Below are positions 10,165-19,957 of a stretch of DNA of 64,000 bases, piece after piece. Origin of the DNA: Grimontia celer (GTDB lineage: Bacteria > Pseudomonadota > Gammaproteobacteria > Enterobacterales > Vibrionaceae); contig NZ_FIZX01000003.1 of assembly GCF_900055185.1 (NCBI RefSeq), positions 1 to 64,000 of the forward strand. The letters run 5' to 3'. Within the stretch, counting starts at the first letter, position 1; every line of letters begins with the position of its first letter. A program made the position numbers and the translations under genes. The notes beneath the pieces were generated by a model. It worked only from the letters and a program-made list of their open reading frames with translations. It was not told where the DNA came from and did not search any database.

Positions 10165-11826
10165 TTATTCCGCTGGAAGCTCAGAAAAGTCAGGTTGAAA
10201 TTTTCGGTACGGGAAAAGCAGTGATGCTTCATCCTTTAACTGTTTGGCAACCGTTTTATGCCCAGTGAGCATCGCCAGCTCAATCAGAGATTGATAGCCA
10301 TCAGCATTCGGAGAGGTTTCCAGTCGGGAGATTTGCCCCCGAAGGTACAATTCCTGCGCGCGTAAATCCCGGCTTTCAACACTTTCCAGAAACGCCCGCT
10401 TTCCTTCCACTTGCTGATAGAAGTCATTCCACCAAGGGTGCGTTTGATACTGAGTCAGCTTACCGTCGCGTATCTGATAGGTGCGAAGCGCCTGTTCGCC
10501 AAGATAGATTGAAGACAACACCAAAACCAGCGTGGCAGTCAGCACCGTGTTAGCGGCGATTTTCATTGGCCGTGGATAAGGCAAAAGTACGCGGCGGTAT
10601 CTCGCGGTAAGGTTATCAATCCAGTAAAGCAGCACCACAAACAGCATGCCCAGTGCCAGGTTGGTTTCAATGTAGTCTGTCAGTGCTATGCCAATGAGGG
10701 ATGGCAGAATGATTGCTAGCAGCATCAAGCGGGTGCCATTCGGTGCTTCTAACAACTTACGCACCACCAGTGTGAAGAGCACACCAAAGCTCGCCCAGTA
10801 GGCAATGCCGCCCTGAATTAAACTTGCGAGCAGCCAACTCGGATACATTTCTTGAAGCGGCAGAACATGGTTTTGCTCGATGCCAAACAACAGCTGTGCT
10901 TTATCGAGCTGCCCCAGACCTATGCCTTCAAACTGAGCCTGCCCCAGTAATGCCCATGCCTGCGATAGTACCTCTAACTCCTCGGCTGAATAACGGGCAG
11001 CGAAAAGAGCCGAGTGAGGAACACTTCCAAACTTCCAAGCGATAGCAAAGCCCGCCAATACCGCGAAATTCCAAAGACCATGGTGTCTTTTTTGGCTGAA
11101 ACGGAATAAGAATGGCTGACTGAAGATCACCAGCACTAAAATCACGGTGATTAGCCAAGGCGATTTCAATGCCGTGAGAGCCGGAATGGTGAGCAGTGGC
11201 GTCGCAAGTAATAATGCATGGACGGGCACCCAGTTGCGCTTGTACGCTTTAGTCCGCGCGAGCAAGTAAGCTGACAGCATTAAAGATGTCAGTAGGACGA
11301 TGCCCAGTACATCACTGTTGCTTTTGAAGTCTGGAAGGCTTGATGACGATATCTCGCTGATATTAGGCAGCAACAAAGGAATAGCGAGCAGCCAGCCGCT
11401 TAAAAGCGGTAACCAGAGGAGATATTGCCGTTGAAGATGGTTAAAGCTGAACTGCTGCAAGGTACAAAAAAGCAGTAAGGACAACAGAACGCTGAACCCC
11501 TGCCATGCAGCCGAATGCCAGTCGGCGTGAAGATAAAATGACGGTATCAGGGCGAAACTCGTGCTCAGCGCCAGCCATCCTGTCATGGTCGTGTGACTGA
11601 AACGCCCTTGTCTTGCTGCTTCCCAAACACCGAAGCAAACGATGGTAACTGCTAACAAGAGCGTTAAGGCTGTCGCAGGATGTTGAACACCGGAGAAAAC
11701 GAGTGGAATTTGGTTCAGTGGCAGGCAGAACAAAAACAGCGCAGCCAGCGCAATCAGCACTGGCTTAACCAAAGGCTTTCTGGCCACTTTTGATGGCCAG
11801 AGGTTTTGAAAACGCATTGTTTGCAT
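10165..11826 (-). CDS. pglL: O-antigen ligase family membrane protein, probable PglL-type O-oligosaccharyltransferase
   Basis: A 553 aa polytopic inner-membrane protein with about 11 hydrophobic segments, a periplasmic stretch around residues 290-340, and a soluble C-terminal tail (~430-553). This layout fits the Wzy_C / PglL family, which transfers lipid-linked glycans to LPS core or pilin-type proteins. It occupies the position of V. cholerae VC0393, described as a PglL-type protein O-glycosyltransferase. Its usual catalytic HNxxL-like motif is not obvious; the best match is QNHVLPLQEMYPSW near residue 335. The start at 11826 has a weak ribosome site, and ATG at 11817 is an alternative. It sits 35 bp after uvrA in the same direction. 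Whether the substrate is pilin (MSHA is nearby) or LPS is open. Confidence 0.68.
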   Translation of the reverse strand: MQTMRFQNLWPSKVARKPLVKPVLIALAALFLFCLPLNQIPLVFSGVQHPATALTLLLAVTIVCFGVWEAARQGRFSHTTMTGWLALSTSFALIPSFYLHADWHSAAWQGFSVLLSLLLFCTLQQFSFNHLQRQYLLWLPLLSGWLLAIPLLLPNISEISSSSLPDFKSNSDVLGIVLLTSLMLSAYLLARTKAYKRNWVPVHALLLATPLLTIPALTALKSPWLITVILVLVIFSQPFLFRFSQKRHHGLWNFAVLAGFAIAWKFGSVPHSALFAARYSAEELEVLSQAWALLGQAQFEGIGLGQLDKAQLLFGIEQNHVLPLQEMYPSWLLASLIQGGIAYWASFGVLFTLVVRKLLEAPNGTRLMLLAIILPSLIGIALTDYIETNLALGMLFVVLLYWIDNLTARYRRVLLPYPRPMKIAANTVLTATLVLVLSSIYLGEQALRTYQIRDGKLTQYQTHPWWNDFYQQVEGKRAFLESVESRDLRAQELYLRGQISRLETSPNADGYQSLIELAMLTGHKTVAKQLKDEASLLFPYRKFQPDFSELPAE

Positions 11827-11838
11827 AGACTGTTTTTC

Positions 11839-11854
11839 ACTGGCTTACGCCAGT
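11839..11854 (-). other. Small hairpin between uvrA and the ligase gene
   Basis: ACTGGC (11839-11844) and GCCAGT (11849-11854) form a 6 bp stem with a 4 nt loop in the 35 bp gap after uvrA. On the minus strand it is followed by GAAAAACAG rather than a U-run, so it is not a classical terminator. It may trim or protect the uvrA mRNA end. Confidence 0.35.
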
Positions 11855-11861
11855 ATCCGCC

Positions 11862-14696
11862 CTATGATGCTTTTTGTTTAAGCAAGGGTTTCAGGAACCT
11901 TGCTGTGTGCGAACCCTCAACCAAAGCCACGTCTTCCGGTGTGCCTTCGGCGATGATCATACCGCCACCGCTACCACCTTCAGGGCCTAAGTCGACAATC
12001 CAGTCCGCGGTTTTTATCACGTCCAGGTTGTGTTCTATCACCACAATGGTGTTGCCGTGATCGCGCAGTCGGTGCAGTACCGTCAGTAGTTGCTGGATAT
12101 CATGGAAGTGTAGGCCAGTGGTTGGCTCATCCAAGATATACAACGTCTTGCCGGTATCACGCTTGGAAAGCTCACGCGCCAGTTTCACGCGTTGCGCTTC
12201 ACCACCGGAAAGGGTGGTTGCAGCCTGTCCCAAGCGGATGTAGGAAAGACCGACATCCATCAGCGTTTGCAGTTTGCGCGCTATCGCTGGCACGGCATCG
12301 AAGAACTCTCGGGCATCTTCCACTGTCATCTCAAGGACTTCATCAATGGTTTTGCCTTTGTAGCGGATCTCCAACGTCTCACGGTTATATCTCTTACCTT
12401 TGCACACGTCGCACGGTACGTAAACATCTGGGAGGAAGTGCATTTCCACTTTGATAACGCCGTCGCCCTGACAGGCTTCACAGCGGCCGCCTTTGACGTT
12501 AAAGCTGAAACGGCCCACTTTGTAGCCACGGGAACGCGCTTCCTGTGTACCAGCAAACAGCTCTCGGATAGGTGTGAAGATGCCTGTGTACGTTGCCGGG
12601 TTGGAGCGTGGAGTGCGTCCAATCGGGCTCTGGTCGATATCAATCACCTTATCAAAATGACCCAGACCGTCGATGTCCTTGAAAGGTGCAGGCTCGCCGG
12701 TGGTTGCACCGTTCAATCGCTGGTGGGCGATTTTGTAGAAGGTATCGTTGATAAGGGTTGATTTACCCGAGCCGGATACGCCGGTCACACAGGTCAGCAA
12801 ACCAACAGGAAGAGTCAGGTTAACGCTCTGCAGGTTGTTGCCTGTTGCCCCCTTAAGCTTCACGACCTTTTTCTTGTCGTAAGAAATTCGCTTGGCAGGG
12901 ACTTCAATCGCCTTTTTCCCGCTGAGGTATTGGCCAGTTAAAGAGTTTTCATTCTTGATGATTTCTTCATACGTCCCCTCAGCAACGATGTGGCCACCAT
13001 GCACTCCGGCTCCTGGTCCGATATCGACAATGTAGTCTGCCGCGCGGATAGCATCTTCATCGTGCTCAACCACCAGCACAGTGTTACCCAGATTACGAAG
13101 GTGCTCCAAAGTCGCCAGCAGGCGTTCGTTGTCACGCTGGTGGAGACCAATGGATGGTTCATCCAGCACATACATCACGCCGACCAGACCCGCACCAATC
13201 TGACTGGCTAGACGGATTCGTTGCGCTTCACCACCTGATAGGGTGTCCGCACTGCGCGATAGGTTGAGGTAGTTCAGACCGACGTTGACCAGAAAACTCA
13301 ACCGGTCATGAATTTCTTTGAGTACCTTGTCGGCAATTTGTGCACGTTGGCCCGTTAGCTCCAGATCTGCAAAGAAGGTGAGTGCTTCGTGAATGCTCAT
13401 TTCACACACGGCTGGCAGGTTAGTGTCACCGACAAAGACGTGGCGAGCTTCTTCACGAAGGCGAGAACCACCGCAGCTTGAACATGGCTTGTTGGCGATG
13501 TATTTCGCCAGCTCTTCACGCACGGCCATGGATTCTGTATCACGGTAGCGGCGGTTGAGATTATTTAAAATCCCTTCAAACGGATGCTTACGCACAGTGA
13601 TATCACCGCGATCGTTCACGTACTTGAAAGCAATTTCAGTATTGCCGGAGCCGTTTAGAACCACGTTTTGAATGGTTTTCGGTAAATCCTGCCAAGGTGT
13701 TTCGATGTCGAATTCATAATGATCGGCAAGCGAGCTCAGCATCTGAAAGTAGTAGAAATTACGGCGGTCCCATCCACGGATGGCACCACCAGCAAGGCTT
13801 ACCGCTTCATTTTGGACCACGCGGTTTTCATCAAAATACTGTTGTACCCCTAGACCATCACAGGTTGGGCAGGCACCTGCTGGGTTGTTGAAGGAAAACA
13901 GGCGTGGCTCAAGCTCTTGCATGCTGTATCCGCAATGCGGACAGGCAAAGTTGGCTGAGAAAATGAGATCATCACCGTCACCATCCATAAAGCTGACTAC
14001 AGCTGTGCCGCCCGTCAGCTCAATGGCGGTTTCGAAAGATTCCGCCAAACGCTGTTGCAGATCGTCGCGCACTTTGAAGCGGTCAACGACCACTTCAATG
14101 GTATGCTTTTTGTGAAGCTCCAGTTTCGGTGGATCAGAAAGGTCACAGACTTCGCCATCAATACGCGCGCGGATAAAACCGTGGGCGACCAGGTTTTCCA
14201 GCGTTTTGACGTGCTCTCCCTTACGTTCTTTTACGATAGGAGCCAGCAGCATCATCTTGCTGCCTTCTTCAAGCTCCAACACCTTGTCGACCATTTGGCT
14301 CACGGTCTGTGCTTCCAGTGTCACATTGTGCGTCGGGCAGCGCGGGTCACCTACACGCGCGTATAGGAGACGCAGGTAGTCATAAACTTCGGTGATGGTA
14401 CCAACGGTTGAGCGTGGGTTGTGAGACGTCGATTTTTGTTCGATAGATATAGCCGGGGACAAGCCTTCAATATGGTCGACGTCTGGTTTTTCCATCAGGG
14501 AAAGGAACTGGCGTGCATAGGCAGACAGTGATTCTACATAGCGGCGTTGGCCTTCTGCATACAATGTGTCGAAGGCCAGTGATGACTTGCCGGAACCGGA
14601 AAGTCCAGTGATCACGATCAGCTTGTCGCGTGGGATCGTCAGGTTAATGTTTTTCAGGTTATGGGTGCGAGCCCCTCTGACGTCTATCGTATCCAT
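11862..14696 (-). CDS. uvrA: Excinuclease ABC subunit A, UvrA
   Basis: DNA-damage recognition ATPase of nucleotide excision repair, working with UvrB and UvrC. The 944 aa length matches the family (E. coli 940). The N-terminal Walker [10 protein letters not shown] (31-39) begins the first ABC module; two signature motifs LSGGEAQR (IRLA and VKLA versions) mark both modules. Zinc-finger cysteines appear as CPHCG...CPTCDG (~253-283) and CEACQGDG...CDVCKGK (~738-766). The second Walker A is GVSGSGKST. An SOS box about 95 bp upstream of the start predicts LexA control. The preceding gene in the same direction is galU, separated by 161 bp. Very secure. Confidence 0.98.
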   Translation of the reverse strand: MDTIDVRGARTHNLKNINLTIPRDKLIVITGLSGSGKSSLAFDTLYAEGQRRYVESLSAYARQFLSLMEKPDVDHIEGLSPAISIEQKSTSHNPRSTVGTITEVYDYLRLLYARVGDPRCPTHNVTLEAQTVSQMVDKVLELEEGSKMMLLAPIVKERKGEHVKTLENLVAHGFIRARIDGEVCDLSDPPKLELHKKHTIEVVVDRFKVRDDLQQRLAESFETAIELTGGTAVVSFMDGDGDDLIFSANFACPHCGYSMQELEPRLFSFNNPAGACPTCDGLGVQQYFDENRVVQNEAVSLAGGAIRGWDRRNFYYFQMLSSLADHYEFDIETPWQDLPKTIQNVVLNGSGNTEIAFKYVNDRGDITVRKHPFEGILNNLNRRYRDTESMAVREELAKYIANKPCSSCGGSRLREEARHVFVGDTNLPAVCEMSIHEALTFFADLELTGQRAQIADKVLKEIHDRLSFLVNVGLNYLNLSRSADTLSGGEAQRIRLASQIGAGLVGVMYVLDEPSIGLHQRDNERLLATLEHLRNLGNTVLVVEHDEDAIRAADYIVDIGPGAGVHGGHIVAEGTYEEIIKNENSLTGQYLSGKKAIEVPAKRISYDKKKVVKLKGATGNNLQSVNLTLPVGLLTCVTGVSGSGKSTLINDTFYKIAHQRLNGATTGEPAPFKDIDGLGHFDKVIDIDQSPIGRTPRSNPATYTGIFTPIRELFAGTQEARSRGYKVGRFSFNVKGGRCEACQGDGVIKVEMHFLPDVYVPCDVCKGKRYNRETLEIRYKGKTIDEVLEMTVEDAREFFDAVPAIARKLQTLMDVGLSYIRLGQAATTLSGGEAQRVKLARELSKRDTGKTLYILDEPTTGLHFHDIQQLLTVLHRLRDHGNTIVVIEHNLDVIKTADWIVDLGPEGGSGGGMIIAEGTPEDVALVEGSHTARFLKPLLKQKAS

Positions 14697-14780
14697 GTCT
14701 ACCTTGCCCTTAGCGCTCAGGTTTGCAGCCTGAAGAAAAAACGAATGAGGAAGTATCCCACATTATCGCGTGATGAAAAA

Positions 14781-14812
14781 GAAGAAAGCTGTATAAATAT
14801 ACAGCTTTCTTC
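14781..14812 (-). terminator. galU terminator hairpin containing a LexA (SOS) box
   Basis: A perfect 14 bp inverted repeat (14781-14794 with 14799-14812, loop AAAT). Read on the minus strand, in the direction of galU and uvrA, it is followed by TTTTTCATC, so it resembles an intrinsic terminator for galU. Its centre (14789-14804) is also an SOS operator, annotated separately. Confidence 0.7.
14789..14804 (-). promoter_or_regulatory. LexA-binding SOS box upstream of uvrA
   Basis: CTGTATAAATATACAG matches the gammaproteobacterial SOS consensus (CTGT-N8-ACAG with an AT-alternating core) at both half-sites. It lies about 95 bp upstream of uvrA. LexA repression of uvrA is well known in this group; the match here is near ideal. 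Confidence 0.88.
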
Positions 14813-14857
14813 AGTGTTGCGACATGCAAATTTTAACGGTGCTTCAGCCTGAATCGA

Positions 14858-15724
14858 TCAGCCTGTTTTTACCGTTTTTTGAGGCTGGTTCGGTGCATCA
14901 GACTTCAGGTAGATATTTTCGTAGCAATAGTTGGTTGCTTCGATAAATCCTTCAACGCTACCACAGTCAAAGCGTTCACCTTTGAATTTGTAAGCCAGTA
15001 CACAGCCGCTTTGTGCTTGTTTCAACAGGGCATCGGTGATCTGGATTTCCCCGTTTTTGCCTGGCTCTGTTTTTTCCAGGATGTCGAAAATGTCTGGGGT
15101 CAGGATGTAACGGCCGATGATCGCCAGATTACTTGGCGCGGTGCCTTGCTCTGGCTTTTCTACCATGTTGTCGACACGGTAAAGATTATCACGCATCTCT
15201 TCACCGGAAATGACGCCGTATTTATGAGTCTCATCTTCCGGCACTTCTTCCACAGCAACGATAGAGCAACGGAACTGCTTGTACAGCGCAACCATCTGGG
15301 AGAGTACGCCGTCTTCCAGATTTACACACAGGTCATCTGCCAGCACAACGGCAAATGCCTCGTCACCTACCAGCTCGCGACCAGTCAGGATAGCGTGACC
15401 CAAACCTTTCATTTCTTTCTGACGAATATAGGTGAATGACGCTGCATCGATAGTCGCGCGAATGTCTCCCAGCAGGGCTTCTTTGTTCGTGCCGCTGATT
15501 TGATGTTCCAACTCGTAGTTTTTATCGAAGTGATCCATCAAGCTGTGCTTACCACGACCGGTAACAATACACATGCCAGTGATGCCGGCTTCAATCGCTT
15601 CGTCAACGCCGTACTCAATCAGCGGCTTGTTAACGATTGGCATCATTTCTTTTGGCATAGACTTGGTTGCAGGCAGAAAACGGGTACCGTAGCCAGCCGC
15701 GGGAAAGAGGCACTTCTTAATCAT
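14858..15724 (-). CDS. galU: UTP-glucose-1-phosphate uridylyltransferase GalU
   Basis: Makes UDP-glucose from UTP and glucose-1-phosphate in the cytoplasm, feeding LPS, capsule and exopolysaccharide synthesis. The 288 aa protein carries the nucleotidyltransferase motif AAGYGTRFLPATKSMPKEM at the N-terminus, NKPLIEYGVDEA next to it, and VLADDLCVN for metal/sugar binding. The start ATG follows AAGGACAACCT. It is preceded (15866 onward) by the flippase gene of the polysaccharide block on the same strand, with a 141 bp gap, and followed by a terminator-like hairpin. In V. cholerae galU directly neighbours qstR; here 22 kb separates them. UDP-glucose would suit the WcaJ-type transferase upstream. 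Confidence 0.97.
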   Translation of the reverse strand: MIKKCLFPAAGYGTRFLPATKSMPKEMMPIVNKPLIEYGVDEAIEAGITGMCIVTGRGKHSLMDHFDKNYELEHQISGTNKEALLGDIRATIDAASFTYIRQKEMKGLGHAILTGRELVGDEAFAVVLADDLCVNLEDGVLSQMVALYKQFRCSIVAVEEVPEDETHKYGVISGEEMRDNLYRVDNMVEKPEQGTAPSNLAIIGRYILTPDIFDILEKTEPGKNGEIQITDALLKQAQSGCVLAYKFKGERFDCGSVEGFIEATNYCYENIYLKSDAPNQPQKTVKTG

Positions 15725-15865
15725 AGGTTGTCCTTAATACAATTCATCCAACTATCTAGTCGTCATGATAGAAAAATTAGGCAGATAGGATGTTAACATT
15801 AATCAGTTACAAATCTGTCTCATTGTTTGATTATGCGTGCAGAGCGAGTCTTCAACAAGATAGGC

Positions 15866-17179
15866 TTATCCGATAGGCCAAAAACCGAGTCGTTTTTCGA
15901 CCTTGTGCACAGCGAGAATGTTCTGTGTGCTCACGCCAATACTCACTGCTAGGGCCGCACCGACGATTCCCCATAATGACGTAAATATCAGTATCAAAGT
16001 CACGGTGAGGATCCCGGCAAACAAGGTAATGTTTCGCATGTCTCTCTCATAGCCACACATAGTGAGAAGAAATCCGACAGATCCTGTCATCACATTGATG
16101 GTCTGGCCAACGGCCAAGATAACCAGAAGTTGACCTGATTGTGAAAACTCTTTGCCGAACAGTGCCATGATAGTATCCGGCCAGATGAGAACAACCGTTA
16201 ACACCGGGATGGAAAATACTATCATCAGACGGGTAGAAAATTGAGCCAACCGTTTCAGCTCATCGAACTTATCTGCTTTGAATAGTGCCGAGAACCTCGG
16301 AGCAGCAACGAAATTAATGACCATCAACATAAAGCTGATGAGCAGGGACGTTCGTTGAGCTGCAGAAAAATAGGCGACTTCCTCAGAGGTCACAAACAGA
16401 CCTACAATCACCACGGACGCCCAAGGGATTGCCTGGCTGGTGGCCGAAATCAACCAAAGGTTAGGCACAGATTTCCAAAGTGCCGGCATCTTGCGGTCAC
16501 TGGTATCGAGGCGATGTGTCGGCACTCGAAACCATAACCACATACCACTTAACACCACTAGCCCGGAGGCAATGACATAAAGCACAGATGCTGTGCCTGC
16601 CATCGGATTAGGCTGATAATGGGCGAGCATCAAGAGAGCGGGCAGTGCAAGGACAGTCACACCAAGTTGCATGGAACAGACAGAGGCAATGACTTTGCGC
16701 GTTGCTTGAAGCGCATAGCCGTTAAGAAAGAACAGGCTGACAAACGGTATCGCCAGAGAAAAGTATCTCAGACTTTCTGTCGCTTCGGGTTTACTAAACA
16801 CATTGATTGCTAGCCAAGGTGCAGCCAAATAGGTCATTCCACCGACCATCGCTGAGAAGGGGAGCACTGCAAACAGTGCATTGGTGAAGACTTGATTGGT
16901 TAAGTTCGCATTTTCCTGTTCTCCAGCCAGTCCAATAAACCGCAGAAGTGCGTTTTCCATCCCCATCAGGCAGAGAGTGCCCAGCAAAATCGCAAGACTC
17001 ATACCAAGGAAAAACAGGCCTGATTGTTCTGCGCCAAGTACCCGTGCGGCAACCACGCTAAGTAAAAACGCCGCAGCAGCAGAAAGAACCCGGAAGATGG
17101 CTGCAAGGGCTGCGTGAAACAGAAACTGTCGGCGGGCAGGTTCCATGGACTGAATGCGGTGAACAAGTTGAGAAATCAT
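15866..17179 (-). CDS. Wzx-type polysaccharide flippase (MATE/PST superfamily)
   Basis: A 437 aa integral membrane protein with about 12-14 predicted helices, resembling the polysaccharide-transport (Wzx/RfbX) branch of the MOP flippase superfamily. The N-terminal part RRQFLFHAALAAIFRVLSAAAAF and the repeated two-bundle pattern fit. In the cluster it would move undecaprenyl-diphosphate-linked repeat units across the inner membrane before Wzy polymerises them. It is the last gene of the minus-strand exopolysaccharide block, 9 bp after the SLC13 permease gene and 141 bp before galU. Confidence in the family is high; the substrate is inferred from the neighbours. Confidence 0.85.
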   Translation of the reverse strand: MISQLVHRIQSMEPARRQFLFHAALAAIFRVLSAAAAFLLSVVAARVLGAEQSGLFFLGMSLAILLGTLCLMGMENALLRFIGLAGEQENANLTNQVFTNALFAVLPFSAMVGGMTYLAAPWLAINVFSKPEATESLRYFSLAIPFVSLFFLNGYALQATRKVIASVCSMQLGVTVLALPALLMLAHYQPNPMAGTASVLYVIASGLVVLSGMWLWFRVPTHRLDTSDRKMPALWKSVPNLWLISATSQAIPWASVVIVGLFVTSEEVAYFSAAQRTSLLISFMLMVINFVAAPRFSALFKADKFDELKRLAQFSTRLMIVFSIPVLTVVLIWPDTIMALFGKEFSQSGQLLVILAVGQTINVMTGSVGFLLTMCGYERDMRNITLFAGILTVTLILIFTSLWGIVGAALAVSIGVSTQNILAVHKVEKRLGFWPIG

Positions 17180-17188
17180 GGAACGGCC

Positions 17189-18910
17189 TTACCAGGGAAA
17201 GACGAAAGGAATAAGAGAAAGCACAAGCACACCATAAACCAGACTCAAAGGCAGCCCGGCTTTAAGGTAGTCTCTCGGCACATAACGACCTGCCGTATAA
17301 ACCATAAGGTTAGTTTGATAGCCAAAAGGAGAAAGAAAACTGGAGCTGGCTGCAAAGGCCACGGTCATGATAAATGGCATAGGATCAATTTGATACTGAG
17401 CGGCAATGGCTAAACCTACGGGAAAGCTTATTGCTGCGGCGGCATTATTGGTGATGAGTTCTGTCATCATCCAGGTGGCGAGATACAAAATCACTAATGC
17501 CCCGAAAGCGCCACCTGCGTTCCCGATACTCATAATGATATCTGCAAGCGTATCTGCAAGCCCTGTCAGGGCGATAGCTTGTGCTAACCCCAAAGCAGAG
17601 CCAACCACCAGGACCAGTTCAAACGGGAAGCGGCGTCTTAAATCGTGAATAGACACCAGACGTGCACCAACAGCAATGGCCAGCAGCAGAATCAATCCTT
17701 TGTAGAGCGGTAGCCATTCCAGAAAGCTCGCGACAAGCGCGCTAATCGCACCCACGCAAAAGAGCAAAGACTGGGAGCGTGAGAGCAACGCATTGTTTTC
17801 CTGTTGCCCGACCAAGATGAAGTTTTGAGCCAGATTTCCTCGAGTGAAAAAGTCCTCTCCCACTGCCAGCACTAACAAATCACCACCTTGCAGCTTGACC
17901 TGACCCAGACCGCCGCGGATTTGATCTTCACCACGTTTGACGGCGACGACCGCAGCACCAAATTGCGCTCGGAAGTTGAGGGATTTTATTGTTTTCCCTG
18001 AAATCACTGCATTAGGAGTAACAACCACACTGACGAGGTTATCAGAGGGAAGCTGCTCACCTTGTGTTTTCAGCGATAACCCTTTGAATTTATCAAGCAG
18101 GGCTGTGGCATCTAAATCACCAGAGAAAACCAGAATATCGCCACCCTGAAGGCGTTCTGAGGGAGAAACTGGGGAGATGATGCGATCTCGGCGAACTAAT
18201 TCAACGAGGAACAAACGCTCTAAATGACGAAGTCCACTTTGCCCGATGCTTTGGCCAATAAGTGGCGAATCTTCATCAAGCTGGGACTCCAACAGGTATG
18301 CCTGAGAGGATTCGTCTTGATTGCTTTTCCGGCTCGGGAGCATTCTGATAGAAATAAGAGTGATGACAGCAACACCAACGAGGAAAACCGGAACACCAAT
18401 CAGCGTAAAATCGAAAAAGCCAATACCTGGCAAACCTGCGTTGAGAGTAAAACCGTTGACCAAAAGATTGGTTGAAGTGCCAATCAAGGTCATGGTGCCC
18501 CCGAGAATGGCTGCATAAGAAAGCGGTATCAGCAATTTACTGGTTGGGTGTGAGCTCCTCGTCATGCTTCTCATCAGGGTAGAAACCACCGCCGTATTGT
18601 TAATGACGGCTGAAAGCAGGCCCGCAGAAAGTGTGGTCTGGAATGTCACCTTTCGAAGGTTGCCACTGGTACACCAGCGACCCAGCGCACTGATGAGCGG
18701 TGTGCGCTCTAAGATCACAGAGACCATGACCAAGAGTACCAGCGTGATCAACGCGGTGTTGGTGAAGTTATTGAAAAGCTGAATAGCAGGGACAATATCG
18801 AGCAGCAGAAGTGCAGTGAACACAGCGCCGAACACCAAAGCCGGGCGCAGGTTGGTAAGCAGCAGCGTGACCAGCAACCCTGCAATCAAGAGAGCCACGA
18901 CCACGCTCAT
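17189..18910 (-). CDS. SLC13/DASS-family anion permease with RCK_C domains (probable sulfate uptake)
   Basis: A 573 aa transporter with an N-terminal membrane half (~1-195), two soluble TrkA-C/RCK_C domains in the middle (~210-375), and a C-terminal membrane half. Both substrate-site motifs of the family are visible: IGTSTNLLVNG in the first half and SPFGYQTNLMVY in the second. Members of this RCK_C-containing group often sit beside cysD-cysN and are regarded as sulfate transporters. Its place in a cluster with cysD, cysN and a sulfotransferase makes sulfate the most likely substrate. It begins 3 bp after the upstream glycosyltransferase gene. A di- or tricarboxylate substrate cannot be excluded. 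Confidence 0.82.
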   Translation of the reverse strand: MSVVVALLIAGLLVTLLLTNLRPALVFGAVFTALLLLDIVPAIQLFNNFTNTALITLVLLVMVSVILERTPLISALGRWCTSGNLRKVTFQTTLSAGLLSAVINNTAVVSTLMRSMTRSSHPTSKLLIPLSYAAILGGTMTLIGTSTNLLVNGFTLNAGLPGIGFFDFTLIGVPVFLVGVAVITLISIRMLPSRKSNQDESSQAYLLESQLDEDSPLIGQSIGQSGLRHLERLFLVELVRRDRIISPVSPSERLQGGDILVFSGDLDATALLDKFKGLSLKTQGEQLPSDNLVSVVVTPNAVISGKTIKSLNFRAQFGAAVVAVKRGEDQIRGGLGQVKLQGGDLLVLAVGEDFFTRGNLAQNFILVGQQENNALLSRSQSLLFCVGAISALVASFLEWLPLYKGLILLLAIAVGARLVSIHDLRRRFPFELVLVVGSALGLAQAIALTGLADTLADIIMSIGNAGGAFGALVILYLATWMMTELITNNAAAAISFPVGLAIAAQYQIDPMPFIMTVAFAASSSFLSPFGYQTNLMVYTAGRYVPRDYLKAGLPLSLVYGVLVLSLIPFVFPW

Positions 18911-18913
18911 TGG

Positions 18914-19957
18914 TTAGGCCTCATAAATCAGGTGCAACGCCTCGCGTTGTTTTTCCGCACTGAAATCGCTGTTGAAAGCATCAATCGCTTGCTGATAGTC
19001 CGGGTGGTCAGGACGCTTACAGTAGTTAACGATTTGTTTGGCCATGGTGTCTGGTGAGCTCACCATAAACGGATAGTGCAGGTTCTGCGTTGCACCGATA
19101 ATGCGCAATACCATAGGGATGCGTAGTTTGGCTGCTTCCAGAATAGTGAGCGGCATGCCTTCCCATGCAGCGGTATGAAGGTATAGATCTGCACTGTTTA
19201 AGGTTTGCATCAGTTGCTGGTGAGGGATCATTCCGGTGACCTCTACGCCAGCGTCACGCAATGCTTTTTCCATTTCCGGATCGCCACCGCCCAGCCAATG
19301 CAGTTTGATTTGGGTGGCTTCTGGGTATTCGTTCAGACTGGTAATAGTATCCAGCAGAAACTGCGGGTCTTTTTGTGGCGAGATTCGTCCAACAACCATC
19401 ACATTGTATGGGGGCGTTTCACTGTCAGCTTCAAGTGATGCCAGTTCTCTATCAAGGTCAGCATAGTTATTAAGGTGCACGGCTTTTTTTGCGCCCAGTG
19501 CAAAGCCAAGTTCACACTCCCTCTCGCTGCAGCCGGCAATCATGTCGATGCGGGATAAGCCTAATTTCTCAAGGCGCATATACACTTCCTGCATGAAATC
19601 AGAAATGTCCCGGCGCTCGAATGCGTAGCAATGCGGGGTGTAGACAATTTTGGTGTTGCCTTTTTTGGGTAGAAACCGACCCAGAAACCCAGCAAAGCTG
19701 GAATGAAGGTGGATCACATCTGGTTGCAGCTGAAGTACCGCTTTTCTCGCTTCACGGAAGAAAGCCAATAATCCCCCTTCCATGGTTTGAACATCATCGA
19801 AAAGGGTAGTGATCGCCATACCGGTATCATCATTGGGGCGTAGCCTGGCAAAGAGGTGATGTCGAATCGGGTCCTCTTGGGTCGATTTCGCATAGCTGCA
19901 GAGCGCGGTTTGAATACCGCCACCAAACGCTTCCGTAATATGGAGAACGGTTTTCAT
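18914..19957 (-). CDS. Glycosyltransferase family 4
   Basis: A GT-B fold glycosyltransferase of family 4, 347 aa from the start I chose. The N-terminus VLHITEAFGGGIQTAL has the glycine-rich loop of the family, and the C-terminal domain carries VVGRISPQKDP and the EX7E motif in EGMPLTILEAAK. It would add a sugar to the lipid-linked repeat unit on the cytoplasmic face of the inner membrane. The start at 19957 overlaps the sulfotransferase stop as TAATG and follows a GGGGGCA ribosome site; a start 12 nt earlier (19969) is possible. Translational coupling with the sulfotransferase is likely. Donor and linkage are unknown. Confidence 0.85.
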   Translation of the reverse strand: MKTVLHITEAFGGGIQTALCSYAKSTQEDPIRHHLFARLRPNDDTGMAITTLFDDVQTMEGGLLAFFREARKAVLQLQPDVIHLHSSFAGFLGRFLPKKGNTKIVYTPHCYAFERRDISDFMQEVYMRLEKLGLSRIDMIAGCSERECELGFALGAKKAVHLNNYADLDRELASLEADSETPPYNVMVVGRISPQKDPQFLLDTITSLNEYPEATQIKLHWLGGGDPEMEKALRDAGVEVTGMIPHQQLMQTLNSADLYLHTAAWEGMPLTILEAAKLRIPMVLRIIGATQNLHYPFMVSSPDTMAKQIVNYCKRPDHPDYQQAIDAFNSDFSAEKQREALHLIYEA

